Of a stretch of 64,000 nt of DNA, positions 33,306-42,165 are shown one piece after another. How positions within the stretch are numbered: position 1 is the first letter of the stretch; each line of letters begins with the position of its first letter. The position numbers were made by a program, and so were the translations under genes. The notes beneath the pieces are model-generated. The model was not told the origin of the DNA. It did no database searches and saw only the letters and a program-made list of their open reading frames with translations. The DNA lies in the NCBI RefSeq assembly GCF_014645615.1, contig NZ_BMMB01000009.1, positions 62,001 through 126,000 on the forward strand. The letters are read 5' to 3'. This DNA comes from Paenibacillus hunanensis (GTDB lineage: Bacteria; Bacillota; Bacilli; Paenibacillales; Paenibacillaceae).

Positions 33306-33727
33306 CATTAATTCTGACTTCATCGTTACTATGTAATTGAAATGCTCCCTTACTTCATTCACAAGCAACTTTCGCTTTCAACTAAAGCTAAATTCATCTT
33401 CTGATTTGACTCTATATCAAAATCACTATTCTAACGTACTACTGTAAATTCTCAATATAACCAATACAGCTCCTCAATACACACAGTAAGAATCAATTTT
33501 TTGCCTTTTCGTATTAGATGAAATATAGGTAGTGTAGACATGAAGTTTAGTTACGAGCTTCCTTGCTGCATAATTGAATACAGAGTGCTATTGAAGATGA
33601 TATTTTAGATTTTGTTTTTTTGAGGCTTTGATTTCATATTTAGATTTTAATATTTAAAACTTCAAGCTTAGATATCGGAGCTTGATGAGAATGTATAGGC
33701 AACCACATACTTACAAGCACACAGCAA

Positions 33728-33763
33728 AAGGAAAAGGAACGCCAATTAGCGCTCCTTTTCCTT
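33728..33763 (-). terminator. Terminator of the ABC transporter operon
   Basis: AAGGAAAAGGAACGC (33728-33742) pairs with GCGCTCCTTTTCCTT (33749-33763), one G-U, then TTTTGC on the minus strand. It lies 67 bp after the solute-binding protein stop. Confidence 0.85.
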
Positions 33764-33830
33764 CATAACATACTGTCTACTACAATTACTACATTTCTAA
33801 CAAACACACCCGAATAATTCCCGGGAAATA

Positions 33831-35516
33831 TTATTTCTTATTCGTTCCCCACAGCTCGACTGTATCCTTGATGAGCTGGCTATAGCTTGCTTCCATCTTT
33901 TTCATTTCGTCTGTACTCAGCTCAGAAACCATTTGATCGTAGATGCTGTCGAATTGATCTGGTTTTGCCAGAATTGCTTCTGGGATGCGTTTGCGGACGA
34001 TATCCTGGGATTTTTGATAGGCTACATTGTAGCTTGGGTCATCTGGGGATGGCAGGTTGTAGGCTGCTCCCCATGCTTTAACCGGGAATTCGTCTTTGGC
34101 TGGGAACAGGTCTTTCCATGTCGTTGCCCCGTATGCCTTGAGCGCATCTTTTTCTGGCTGGCTGTAGCTTGCCAGGATTTGCTCAGGGAAGTTAGTTGTA
34201 TAGTAGTTACCTGTCGAATCCTTCACACTATCTCCATAGTGAACCGAGAAGTTGTACATGCCGATACCGGATTCTTTAGTGAAGTTCGTATTGTCATTGA
34301 TTTTGCGTTCCTGAACGTCTGCTGGAATGACACGCTTGCCATCCTTCACTTCATAGTGCTTGCCTTCGATCCCCCAGTTGTTCAGCACCTGTGCTTCATC
34401 GGAAGCCATCCAGTCCAGGAACTTGATGATGCGAATCGGGTCTTTGGCAGATGTTGTAATACCGATGCCGTAGCCAACTGGTGGGCCGATATCCTGGAAG
34501 GAGCGATCCTTCGTCGAATCATCCAGCTGTAATGGATAATGTCCGTATGTGCGCTCTGACATGCCCGATGTTTTCAGCGAATTTTCAGCCTGCTGATAGT
34601 CCCAATCCTGATCGATCAGACCCAGCACACGACCGCTGGCGATTTTGGACAGATACTGGTCATTTTTCTGTGTAAAGGTTTCTGGATCCAGCAGACCTTC
34701 ATTGTACATATGGTTCAACCAGCGGAAATATTCTTTTTCCTCTGGACGCTTGTAGTGCAACTGTGCTTCATACGTTTCCGGATTAATATAGAATTCGCCA
34801 TCATCCGGTGCGCCTGTCGCAAGGAATGCCGGGTTCGTTACTGTAATCATAATTTTCCAATCATCTGCGTTCAATGTGAGCGGAATCGTTGGTTGTCCAT
34901 TGATCGTTGGATGCTTCTCTTTGTACTCTTTCAGTACGTTTTCGAAGTCTTTTACCGTTTTAATCTTTGGATAGCCTAGCTCCTTCATCACCTGATGCTG
35001 TAATTCGAAGCCGCCACCAGCATCGAATTTCGCTTCGCCTACACCTGCATTCGTTGGAATGACGTAGATAGACGGATCGTCTTTGCTGTATTGGAGACGG
35101 GACAGATCGTTACCGTATACTTTTTTGATGTTCGGACCGTATTTGTTGATCAGATCCGTTAGATCGATCAATGCTCCCGCTTCAACCAGCTTGGTGATGG
35201 AGCCTTTTGGGAAAATAGTATCTGGATACTCGCCGGAAGCGGTCATCAAGGCGATTTTCTGTGTACCACCGCCGCTCACATCGTACTCGGCATTAATCGT
35301 CACATTGGTCGCCTTCGTGATCGCTTGACCTACGTCATCCTTCATATTGTTCCAGGTCGGACTTGCATCCGAGCCGAAGAAGGAAATCGTAATCGGTGTA
35401 GATACGTCCGATGTTTCCGTTTGTGTTGGATCACTGCTGCCTCCGCAGGCGGTTGCTGTTGCAAGTGAGACAACCGACAATGGGATCATGATGCGTTTTA
35501 ACCATTTACCAGCCAT
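33831..35516 (-). CDS. Extracellular solute-binding lipoprotein (LplA/YtcQ-like, oligosaccharide)
   Basis: This 561-residue lipoprotein has a type II signal with lipobox ending ATAC (Cys24) and a GGSSDPTQ linker. The rest is a large family 1-type binding protein with TITFFGSD-like start, ASGEYPDTIFPKGSITKLVEA (around 95) and many aromatic residues for sugar stacking. The length (over 500) is typical of the LplA/YtcQ group, which feeds LplB/LplC-type permeases and imports complex oligosaccharides. No ATPase gene is present; such systems usually share MsmX. ATG follows AAAGGGGG. It is third in the transporter operon, 147 bp after the second permease gene. Confidence 0.88.
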   Translation of the reverse strand: MAGKWLKRIMIPLSVVSLATATACGGSSDPTQTETSDVSTPITISFFGSDASPTWNNMKDDVGQAITKATNVTINAEYDVSGGGTQKIALMTASGEYPDTIFPKGSITKLVEAGALIDLTDLINKYGPNIKKVYGNDLSRLQYSKDDPSIYVIPTNAGVGEAKFDAGGGFELQHQVMKELGYPKIKTVKDFENVLKEYKEKHPTINGQPTIPLTLNADDWKIMITVTNPAFLATGAPDDGEFYINPETYEAQLHYKRPEEKEYFRWLNHMYNEGLLDPETFTQKNDQYLSKIASGRVLGLIDQDWDYQQAENSLKTSGMSERTYGHYPLQLDDSTKDRSFQDIGPPVGYGIGITTSAKDPIRIIKFLDWMASDEAQVLNNWGIEGKHYEVKDGKRVIPADVQERKINDNTNFTKESGIGMYNFSVHYGDSVKDSTGNYYTTNFPEQILASYSQPEKDALKAYGATTWKDLFPAKDEFPVKAWGAAYNLPSPDDPSYNVAYQKSQDIVRKRIPEAILAKPDQFDSIYDQMVSELSTDEMKKMEASYSQLIKDTVELWGTNKK

Positions 35517-35663
35517 TCAAAAGCCCCCTTTGATTTCAGTGGTTGCACTCCATCTCTATATGCTAAGGCGACATAGACGTCACCACATAGCTGTTGATTC
35601 GACGATACTTTTTTCAAACCTACTTGGATTAGGATACGGCTCAGCTGAATGCGTCCAACCGAT

Positions 35664-36566
35664 TTATGCTTTGACAGCACCCAGTGTCATCCCACTTACA
35701 AAATACTTCTGCAAGAATGGATAGACAATGAGGATCGGCACGGTAACGACGATTGTGATCGCCATCCGAATCGATTCTGGCGAAATGCTTGCCATTTGCT
35801 TGGCCATATCATTCGCATTGACCGCACCGCTTTGCTGCGTACTCTGCTGTAGCACCTTCATCAGCTCATACTGCAACGTTGTCCATTGCGGCGAGCTTGC
35901 ATTGTACAGATACGTATCAAACCAGGCATTCCATTGACCGACCGCCAGGAACAGAGCGATCGTTGCCAGTACGGGCTTACAGAGCGGTAAAATGACACGC
36001 CAGTAGATCGTAAAATCATTCGCTCCATCCAACTTCGCTGATTCCTGTAATGCATACGGTAGACCATCGATAAAGGAGCGGATAATGAACACATTGAATG
36101 CGCTCACAACACCTGGCAGCACGTACACCCAGAAGCTGTTGATCATGCCGAGATCACGAATCAGCAGGAAGGTTGGCACCAGACCAGCAGTGACATACAT
36201 CGTCAGCGCCAGAAATACTGAGATAAAGCGACGTGCCTGAAAATCGACCCGGCTCAGCGTGAATGCCAGCATCGATGCACTCAGCAGACCGAGTAGCGTA
36301 CCCACGATGGTACGAAGAACGGAGATTTGCGCTCCTTGTAGCAGTCCCTGATATTGAAAGATAACGGAATAGTTTTCCAGTGTAAAGGCACGCGGAATAA
36401 TATGAATGCCACCTCGTACCGTATCAGAGGACTCATTGAGTGAAATCGCCAGTACGTTCAAGAACGGATAAAGCGTAACGATCAGCACCAGCGACATCAG
36501 AATCGTATTGCACACATCGAATATTTTATCGCCTCGTGTCGCATTGAAGGCTTTGTTAGCCGCCAT
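35664..36566 (-). CDS. ABC transporter permease, LplC/YtcP-like
   Basis: This 300-residue inner-membrane permease has six membrane segments. The cytoplasmic ATPase-contact EAA loop reads ESAKLDGANDFTIYWRVILP (about residue 182). It is of the MalG-type carbohydrate uptake (CUT1) family, closest in layout to LplC/YtcP: an N-terminal KIFDVCNTILMSLVLIVTLYP and a C-terminal FLQKYFVSGMTLGAVKA are hallmarks. It forms a heterodimer with the upstream permease. ATG follows GGGGAG, 92 bp after the first permease gene. Confidence 0.92.
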   Translation of the reverse strand: MAANKAFNATRGDKIFDVCNTILMSLVLIVTLYPFLNVLAISLNESSDTVRGGIHIIPRAFTLENYSVIFQYQGLLQGAQISVLRTIVGTLLGLLSASMLAFTLSRVDFQARRFISVFLALTMYVTAGLVPTFLLIRDLGMINSFWVYVLPGVVSAFNVFIIRSFIDGLPYALQESAKLDGANDFTIYWRVILPLCKPVLATIALFLAVGQWNAWFDTYLYNASSPQWTTLQYELMKVLQQSTQQSGAVNANDMAKQMASISPESIRMAITIVVTVPILIVYPFLQKYFVSGMTLGAVKA

Positions 36567-36658
36567 ACGTGATCTCCCCTTTCGAATGAATCGTTAGTGC
36601 AGCAAGCCTGTGCTCACTATGACGAGCGGAGAAGGCTTGCTACACATGTATCTGTAGG

Positions 36659-37639
36659 CTACATAATACTTTCCTTGGTCGTTTTCTTGAAAATACCATT
36701 CGCCGTGAACAGCAGAACAATACTGATCACCGAGTTAAATATACTGATCGCTGTACCATACGAATATCGATTCATCTCCAGCCCGTATTTCAGTGCGTAC
36801 AGATCAAGCACCTGTGAATAATCAGTCACAAGGTTGTTGCCGAGCAAGAACTGCTTTTCAAAGCCGATACTGACAAGGTGACCGATCGACATAATCAGCA
36901 GGACGATAATCGTCGTCCGCATCCCTGGCAGCGTGATATGCCACATTTGCCGGAAGCGTCCTGCACCATCGACCTTGGAGGCTTCATACTGCTCCTGATC
37001 GATACCCGTAATGGCTGCCAGATAAATAATCGTATTCCAGCCCATCTCTTTCCACACATCGGAAGCGGTTACAATTCCCCAGAACCATTGCCCCTGTGCC
37101 ATAAATTGAATCGGTCGATCAATAATATGAAGTGATACGAGCAATTCGTTAATGATCCCGCCGTCTGTCGAAAGGGACTTGGTCACAATCCCTGCCACAA
37201 CGACCCACGATACAAAGTGAGGGAGGTAAGAAACCGTCTGCACGGTTCTTTTGAATAGAATCCCGCGTACTTCGTTGAGCAAAATCGCAAACACGACCGG
37301 GAAAATAAATCCGAAGATCAAGCCGAGAAAGCTCATCGCCAGTGTATTACGCAGTGCCAGGTAAAACTGCTGATCCTGAAACAATGTAATAAACTGGTCC
37401 AATCCCACCCATTTCTGCTCAAAGAACGAGCGCGCTGGACGGAACTCCTGAAAAGCCATCAACCAGCCCCATAATGGTACATAGCTGAATATGAATGCCC
37501 AGATGACAAACGGAACCGACATGAGATACAGAAACTTTTGCTGCTTAAATACCTTCCAGAAGCCGCCTGTCTTGAGCTGACGGGCGCTGGCGCTCTCTCC
37601 ACTTTTACGGGAGGAAGCCTGCTTGGTTGTTGAATCCAT
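36659..37639 (-). CDS. ABC transporter permease, LplB/YteP-like
   Basis: This 326-residue MalF-type permease has six membrane segments. Signatures are VPFVIWAFIFSYVPLWGWLM near the start, PLWGWLMAFQEFRP, and the EAA loop EASKVDGAGRFRQMWHITLP (around 218). An unusual Ser/Lys-rich N-terminal stretch (residues 1-27) precedes TM1. The ATG chosen has GGTGG eight bases upstream; an ATG four codons earlier lies in the ribosome binding site. It is the first gene of the operon, with a TATAAT promoter and cre-like palindrome about 90-110 bp upstream. Confidence 0.92.
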   Translation of the reverse strand: MDSTTKQASSRKSGESASARQLKTGGFWKVFKQQKFLYLMSVPFVIWAFIFSYVPLWGWLMAFQEFRPARSFFEQKWVGLDQFITLFQDQQFYLALRNTLAMSFLGLIFGFIFPVVFAILLNEVRGILFKRTVQTVSYLPHFVSWVVVAGIVTKSLSTDGGIINELLVSLHIIDRPIQFMAQGQWFWGIVTASDVWKEMGWNTIIYLAAITGIDQEQYEASKVDGAGRFRQMWHITLPGMRTTIIVLLIMSIGHLVSIGFEKQFLLGNNLVTDYSQVLDLYALKYGLEMNRYSYGTAISIFNSVISIVLLFTANGIFKKTTKESIM

Positions 37640-37727
37640 CGTCTCATCCACCTTCCTATAATCGGCTTCACCCTGACCGGATGACGCTGTATGAACGTGC
37701 CACGCATCTGTGTGGATTACATAACCG

Positions 37728-37749
37728 ATTATAAAAGAAAGCGCTTTCT
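37728..37749 (-). promoter_or_regulatory. Promoter -10 box and palindromic cre-like site of the ABC operon
   Basis: A perfect minus-strand TATAAT (37728-37733) adjoins the full palindrome AGAAAGCGCTTTCT (37736-37749), 12 of 14 matches to cre. The -35 position (TATTAA at 17 bp) is poor, which suits an activator-dependent promoter, presumably needing the AraC-type regulator encoded upstream. Confidence 0.6.
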
Positions 37750-38023
37750 GTTAATACCTGACAAATTATATGTAAAATCATATAAAAATTAGACATCCTT
37801 GTCGGAGCGGCTCGAATCACTAAAAATAATGGTGATTCGTTGTCCAATTTTATAGTTGGAGAGGTATTACGGACTATGCAAAACAAAACTTTAGAAGCAA
37901 AATGAAAAACCTGCTTTCTATGGCGAAGCAGGGGGAAGGAGTTTATTTAAGAACATAACAATTTAAAAATGAAACTTTACTGCAAGAGTGCTGTTCTACT
38001 GTTTTTGAAATGGAGGAGCACCA

Positions 38024-38152
38024 TCCACTTCGGTAAGGAATAAGGGAACGGACTCAGGTGGAGCCGCGGGAATCTTTTGGATTAGCAGTGAATGAAGATT
38101 CCCGCCCCTCCAAAGTCGTCCTTTTCCCTTATTTCCTTCCCTGCGTTCTCTG
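38024..38152 (+). repeat. Dispersed palindromic element, copy 3 (internal deletion)
   Basis: Left end TCCACTTCGGTAAGGAATAAG, P2 stem GCGGGAATCTT (38066-38076) with AAGATTCCCGC (38095-38105), then CCAAAG joined directly to TCGTCCTTTTCCC and the right end TTATTTCCTTCCCTGCG. The P3 and P4 hairpins (about 70 bp) are missing, while both ends are intact. It lies in the 863-bp gap between the transporter operon and its two-component genes. Confidence 0.9.
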
Positions 38153-38218
38153 CTTATTGCGAACTGTATGTAAATATATAAGTGCAGCACTGTACAGTTT
38201 TCTGTATCGTTCGTATGT

Positions 38219-38335
38219 ACTTTGCTTAAAGCAAAATACCTTACAGCTTTTAAGCACAGGAATCTACAACGTATTCCTATTTTGTAGATTCCCGTGCGAG
38301 ACTGGAGTCTGTTTCCTTATTCCTTGCTGGAATGA
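38219..38335 (-). repeat. Dispersed palindromic element, copy 5 (diverged, inverted)
   Basis: Read as the reverse complement of the other copies: GCAAAATACCTTACAGCTTT, then a P2-type stem GCACAGGAATCTACAA (38254-38269) / TTGTAGATTCCCGTGC (38282-38297), then GAGTCTGTTTCCTTATTCC and TTGCTGGAATG. The last part is the inverted left end with transitions (GAGTCCGTCCCCTTATTCC). It lies 66 bp from copy 3, facing it. The next 165 bp to the regulator gene are AT-rich and featureless. Confidence 0.75.
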
Positions 38336-38502
38336 TCGATGTCTCAACAACCAAATAACACTCCAGGATAATTTATTTGATTTGTCTTACAAACTCTCTT
38401 AGTAGCAATTTACAAACTAGCATACTTTCAATAATTGCACTATAAACTCACTTTTTGCATGTACTTGCTACAACTACACTACAGCACTCTTAGCATACAG
38501 CT

Positions 38503-40059
38503 TCAATGCTGCTGCCCACCCCCCATCTGCTCCCGATACGCGGATGGCGAAATGCCTGTGTACTTTTTGAATTTGCTGTGAAAATAATCGACGTTGGCAT
38601 AGCCGACCATCGAAGCGACCTTGTGTACTTTCATGCCCTGGGCGAGCAATTCCTTTGCGCGATCCAGGCGAACGCCGTCGAGGAAATGGTTGAAGGATTC
38701 GCCTGTGTACGTTTTGAACATTTTGCCGAGATAGGCGCTGTTGTAGTTAAATACCTCGGCGAGCAGCTCTAGCTTCAGGTTGTCACTATAATGACGGCGA
38801 ATGAAATCGGTCATTTGCTTCATTACGGACTCATGGCTGACGCCGTTGATGGATTGTAAGAGCTCCTCCAAGCCGCGTAGCATTAGATCGATCATACTAG
38901 CGGCGGTTGGAGCGGAGTATAGCTCGGGGATGAGCGCCAGACACGCCTGTACGGCTGGGCCAGAGCCGGCTACGCTGCCAGGTAAACGGCTCAGCGCAAG
39001 GGATAGAACATGCGACGATAAGCTTTTCGTATCGCGCTCGACCAGACCGGCAAGATGGCAGACGGACATCAGTTCGGACAGGACACGCTCTGCGGCTTCC
39101 AGGCTACGGATATCGACCGCATAATACAGCCGATCTGCCCACTCGTTTGCCTGTGGAGCTGGCAGTGGCTCTTGCTCTATCGGTTCCGACTCATCGTGAT
39201 ACCGCTTGTTTGTACTCCAGGCAATACCATTCGTACCAAACCAGAAGCGTTGCTCCAGCAAGTCCAGTGCCTCGGCATAGCTATCGTGAAGGTGCTCCAG
39301 CTCATCGACTACCGATCCAGCCGCCGCATACCATAGCTCGGAGGATGCGGAATGATCCAATAGCCGATCCCGTAGCTCGCCCAGCTCTCGTTCTCCATAC
39401 GGTCGTCCGGTCAGGATGCCAATATAGCTCCCCGCGCGAAAGGCAATATGGCGCTGCTCCATATTCCACCAGCTATGCAGCTGTTCCAGATACGTTCCCC
39501 AGCTATCCAGATGATCGACACGGCTAGCATGGTATTCCAGCAGCAGCACCTGATAGGAAGACCAGCCAAGAGATAGCGCCTGCTGTGCGCGCTCCTGCTC
39601 TTTGCCAGAGCTACTAAGTAGCATCTGCTCTACCAGCTCATGTGCAGGCACAGGCTGCTGTCGCTGTTCTCCTCTATGCTGCTCCTGCTCCAGTGATTCA
39701 TGCACACGCAGTAGCTCCTGCTCCATCTCCACCTCATCTACAGGCTTGAGCAAATAGCCGTCTACCCCATAGCCAAGCGCCCGCCTTGCATATTCAAAGT
39801 CCGCATGTCCACTCAAAATCAGCACATGCGTCCGGCTATGATTGCGACGAAGCTGCTCAATCACCTCCAGTCCGTTCATTCCCGGCATACGAATGTCCAT
39901 GATCATCAGGTCTGGCTGAATCCGTTCAAACTTTTGCAATGCTTCGCGACCGTTAGCCGCTGCATCCACAACCTCGAATCCGATCCGATCCCAGTCGATA
40001 ATCGTTTTTAAGCCTTCTCTTATCGCTGGTTCATCATCTACAATCATAACCTTAAACAT
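38503..40059 (-). CDS. AraC-type response regulator (YesN-like)
   Basis: This 518-residue regulator has an N-terminal receiver (1-120) with Asp9/10, phospho-acceptor Asp55 (LMIMDIRMPGMNG) and Lys in LLKPVDE. The long middle (130-400) has no assigned domain and includes a Gln/Glu-rich linker (EQEQHRGEQRQQPVP). The C-terminal AraC double helix-turn-helix (about 410-515) contains LAEVFNYNSAYLGKMFKTYT and VASMVGYANVDYFHSKFKKY. YesN-type regulators activate adjacent oligosaccharide transporters. It is 61 bp after the kinase gene and is likely to control the downstream ABC operon. ATG follows GGGGGAG. Confidence 0.9.
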   Translation of the reverse strand: MFKVMIVDDEPAIREGLKTIIDWDRIGFEVVDAAANGREALQKFERIQPDLMIMDIRMPGMNGLEVIEQLRRNHSRTHVLILSGHADFEYARRALGYGVDGYLLKPVDEVEMEQELLRVHESLEQEQHRGEQRQQPVPAHELVEQMLLSSSGKEQERAQQALSLGWSSYQVLLLEYHASRVDHLDSWGTYLEQLHSWWNMEQRHIAFRAGSYIGILTGRPYGERELGELRDRLLDHSASSELWYAAAGSVVDELEHLHDSYAEALDLLEQRFWFGTNGIAWSTNKRYHDESEPIEQEPLPAPQANEWADRLYYAVDIRSLEAAERVLSELMSVCHLAGLVERDTKSLSSHVLSLALSRLPGSVAGSGPAVQACLALIPELYSAPTAASMIDLMLRGLEELLQSINGVSHESVMKQMTDFIRRHYSDNLKLELLAEVFNYNSAYLGKMFKTYTGESFNHFLDGVRLDRAKELLAQGMKVHKVASMVGYANVDYFHSKFKKYTGISPSAYREQMGGGQQH

Positions 40060-40120
40060 AATGCTCCCCCTCTATACTCTATTCATCTGCTTCTATATCT
40101 AACGAGAATGCGAGAATTGG

Positions 40121-41893
40121 TTAGTCAAACGGGATTTTAAATGAAATTTGAGTTCCTGCATTCGGTGCGCTGGAAATATGCAAGCCATATGCTGCGCCAT
40201 AGGATAGTGTGAGCCGCTGATGCACATTTTTCAGACCGATCCGATCACCCTCCCGATCAGCTTGTAGCGATTCACGTACATATTGCAGACGCTCGGCGCT
40301 CATCCCAATTCCGTTATCGATCACATCGATCATCACCTCATGCTCAATCCGAAGGGTACGAATAATAATCAGTCCACCATTTTCCTTCGTCTCCATGCCG
40401 TGTACAATCGCATTTTCGACTAACGGCTGAATAATAAGCGGTGGAATGGACGTACCTACGGTCTGCGGATCGATTAACAGCTCATACCCTAGCCGATCTC
40501 CAAAGCGAAACTTTTGAATCTCCAGATACGAGCGAATCAGCTCCATCTCGCCCTCAATCGTTGTATGCTTATTGCCAATCTCCAGATTGTTACGAATGAG
40601 CTTACCAAGTAATCGAACGATGTAGGCAATCTCCTTTTCGCCGTTCACATGAGCCTTCATTCGAATCGATTCCAGAGCATTAAATAGAAAATGCGGATTC
40701 ATCTGGCTCGCCAGCATTTTAAAATTAATCTCTCGCTGGCTAATCTCCAGCCGTGTATTTCGCTCATTCGACTCATACACCTGATCCATCAGCTGCCGAA
40801 TGCTCAGCACCATATCATTAAACCTCCGAGCTAGCTGCCCGATCTCATCCGATCCGCCAATATTAGACGACACCTTCAGGTCACCCGTACCCAGCTTGTT
40901 CATCTGTCTGCTTAGATTGGATAGACGGCGTGTAATCAATAACGAGATCATTTGCAAAAAGCCCAGTCCAATGAGTAAAATAGCAACCAGTACACTTGTA
41001 CCAATCAGGATAATGCGATTGGAATCACGCACAATGCTATTGTTGGAAAAGACGGATATGATCTTGAGCCCGTTTGCACTGCTTTCCGGTATTAGCGTAT
41101 CGACAACGATGTTGGATAGCTGCCCATTGACCTCATGCTCATAGATTCCCGGTCCTGCCGAAGGATTGATGTCAATATCAATATTCGGATCATCAAGTCG
41201 TTTGCCGATCAGTTCCGTATTTTTGGCAGACACGATATTGCCCTTGTCATCCAGAATCATCGTCTCAAATGGTTCAGCGCTAATCAATGAATTCAGATAC
41301 GATTGGCTTAGTTCAATCACCAGTACACCACTGGTCGTGTAATCGGTAAAATTCACCTTACGCACAAGGCTTAATACCTTGGTTGAGCTGATCGTATCAT
41401 CCGTGCGATAAAACCAGTTGATAATTCGGCTGTTCATCGCCGCCTGGTACCAGTCACTGCTACGAATATCCGATGTCACACGCATGAATTCCAGATTATC
41501 CTGAATCGTATCGTTCGTTGTATAAAATCGAATCGCAGACACCTCAGAATACAGACGCTGATATTCATCAAACTCCTGGTAATTGCGATACGCTTCAACC
41601 AGATCGTATACGCGATCATATCTCGTATTCACAACATGGCTGAGACGGGTATCAAACAACAGCTCATTGGAGATATTGGTCGGTACCCGTAGCATGGTGG
41701 TCATCTGGTTTTTAATGCGTTCCACATTGTTCGTCGTTTGCTCAATCGCATTGTTCAATGCATCCTGACGCAAATAGTTCACCACGACTCCACCGATCAC
41801 AAGCACTGGCAGCATGACGACAAAAATGTACGCGATAATGAGCTTGTTTTTAATTTTAATATCGTTAATACGATGGATGAACAACTGCCACAT
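40121..41893 (-). CDS. Sensor histidine kinase (YesM-like, His_kinase/HATPase)
   Basis: This 590-residue kinase has TM1 (about 16-38), an extracellular Cache-like sensor (40-290), TM2 (about 295-317) and HAMP (319-372). The His_kinase motif is QMNPHFLFNALESIR (phospho-His around 402), and the HATPase has NAIVHGMETK and DNGIGM. The GIGLKNVHQRL-type box reads DRIGLKNVHQRL. This LytS/YesM class partners with AraC-type regulators and senses sugars directly or via binding proteins. The start is ambiguous between this ATG and one 13 codons upstream; this one begins just before the first membrane segment and has GGGAG/GGGAAG sequences upstream. Confidence 0.9.
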   Translation of the reverse strand: MWQLFIHRINDIKIKNKLIIAYIFVVMLPVLVIGGVVVNYLRQDALNNAIEQTTNNVERIKNQMTTMLRVPTNISNELLFDTRLSHVVNTRYDRVYDLVEAYRNYQEFDEYQRLYSEVSAIRFYTTNDTIQDNLEFMRVTSDIRSSDWYQAAMNSRIINWFYRTDDTISSTKVLSLVRKVNFTDYTTSGVLVIELSQSYLNSLISAEPFETMILDDKGNIVSAKNTELIGKRLDDPNIDIDINPSAGPGIYEHEVNGQLSNIVVDTLIPESSANGLKIISVFSNNSIVRDSNRIILIGTSVLVAILLIGLGFLQMISLLITRRLSNLSRQMNKLGTGDLKVSSNIGGSDEIGQLARRFNDMVLSIRQLMDQVYESNERNTRLEISQREINFKMLASQMNPHFLFNALESIRMKAHVNGEKEIAYIVRLLGKLIRNNLEIGNKHTTIEGEMELIRSYLEIQKFRFGDRLGYELLIDPQTVGTSIPPLIIQPLVENAIVHGMETKENGGLIIIRTLRIEHEVMIDVIDNGIGMSAERLQYVRESLQADREGDRIGLKNVHQRLTLSYGAAYGLHISSAPNAGTQISFKIPFD

Positions 41894-41989
41894 TGGCTTC
41901 CCGCTCTCCCTCATCAAGCATGATGATATCAAAGATATTCTTCATAAAACATCAAGGCATGACCTCATTATAAGTAACGACCCTAAAAT

Positions 41990-42003
41990 GTAAAACGCTT
42001 ACA
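41990..42003. promoter_or_regulatory. Weak cre-like site upstream of the kinase gene
   Basis: GTAAAACGCTTACA matches the cre consensus at 12 of 14 positions, in the longer palindrome TGTAAAACGCTTACA. It is about 100 bp before the kinase start. Confidence 0.4.
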
Positions 42004-42046
42004 AACGTGCTTCTGGAAATATACTGTATCATAACATGCTCACAAA

Positions 42047-42074
42047 GAAAAAGACTGTCTGCAAGCGACAGCCT
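42047..42074 (-). terminator. Terminator of the deformylase gene
   Basis: GACTGTC (42054-42060) pairs with GACAGCC (42068-42074), loop TGCAAGC, then TTTTTCTTTG on the minus strand. Confidence 0.7.
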
Positions 42075-42165
42075 TCGTTGAAACCCTAAATTTTAAAAAA
42101 GTATTAAATTTATCACCCAAAAAGTTTATAAAACTGCAATCCGCAGCCGATATACTAAAATAGCA

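Noticed and set aside
32930..38190. Two minus-strand frames (32930-33136 and 37996-38190) sharing a peptide segment around LIQKIPAAPPESVPLFL, and a plus-strand frame at 38058-38402
   Set aside because: The shared peptide is a translation of the dispersed palindromic element. Frames have no ribosome binding site, differ in ends and occur only where the element is. It is repeat DNA, not a gene family.
38254..38297. Hairpin at 38254-38297 considered as a stand-alone terminator
   Set aside because: There is no T-run on either strand. It fits better as the P2-type stem of the inverted element copy.
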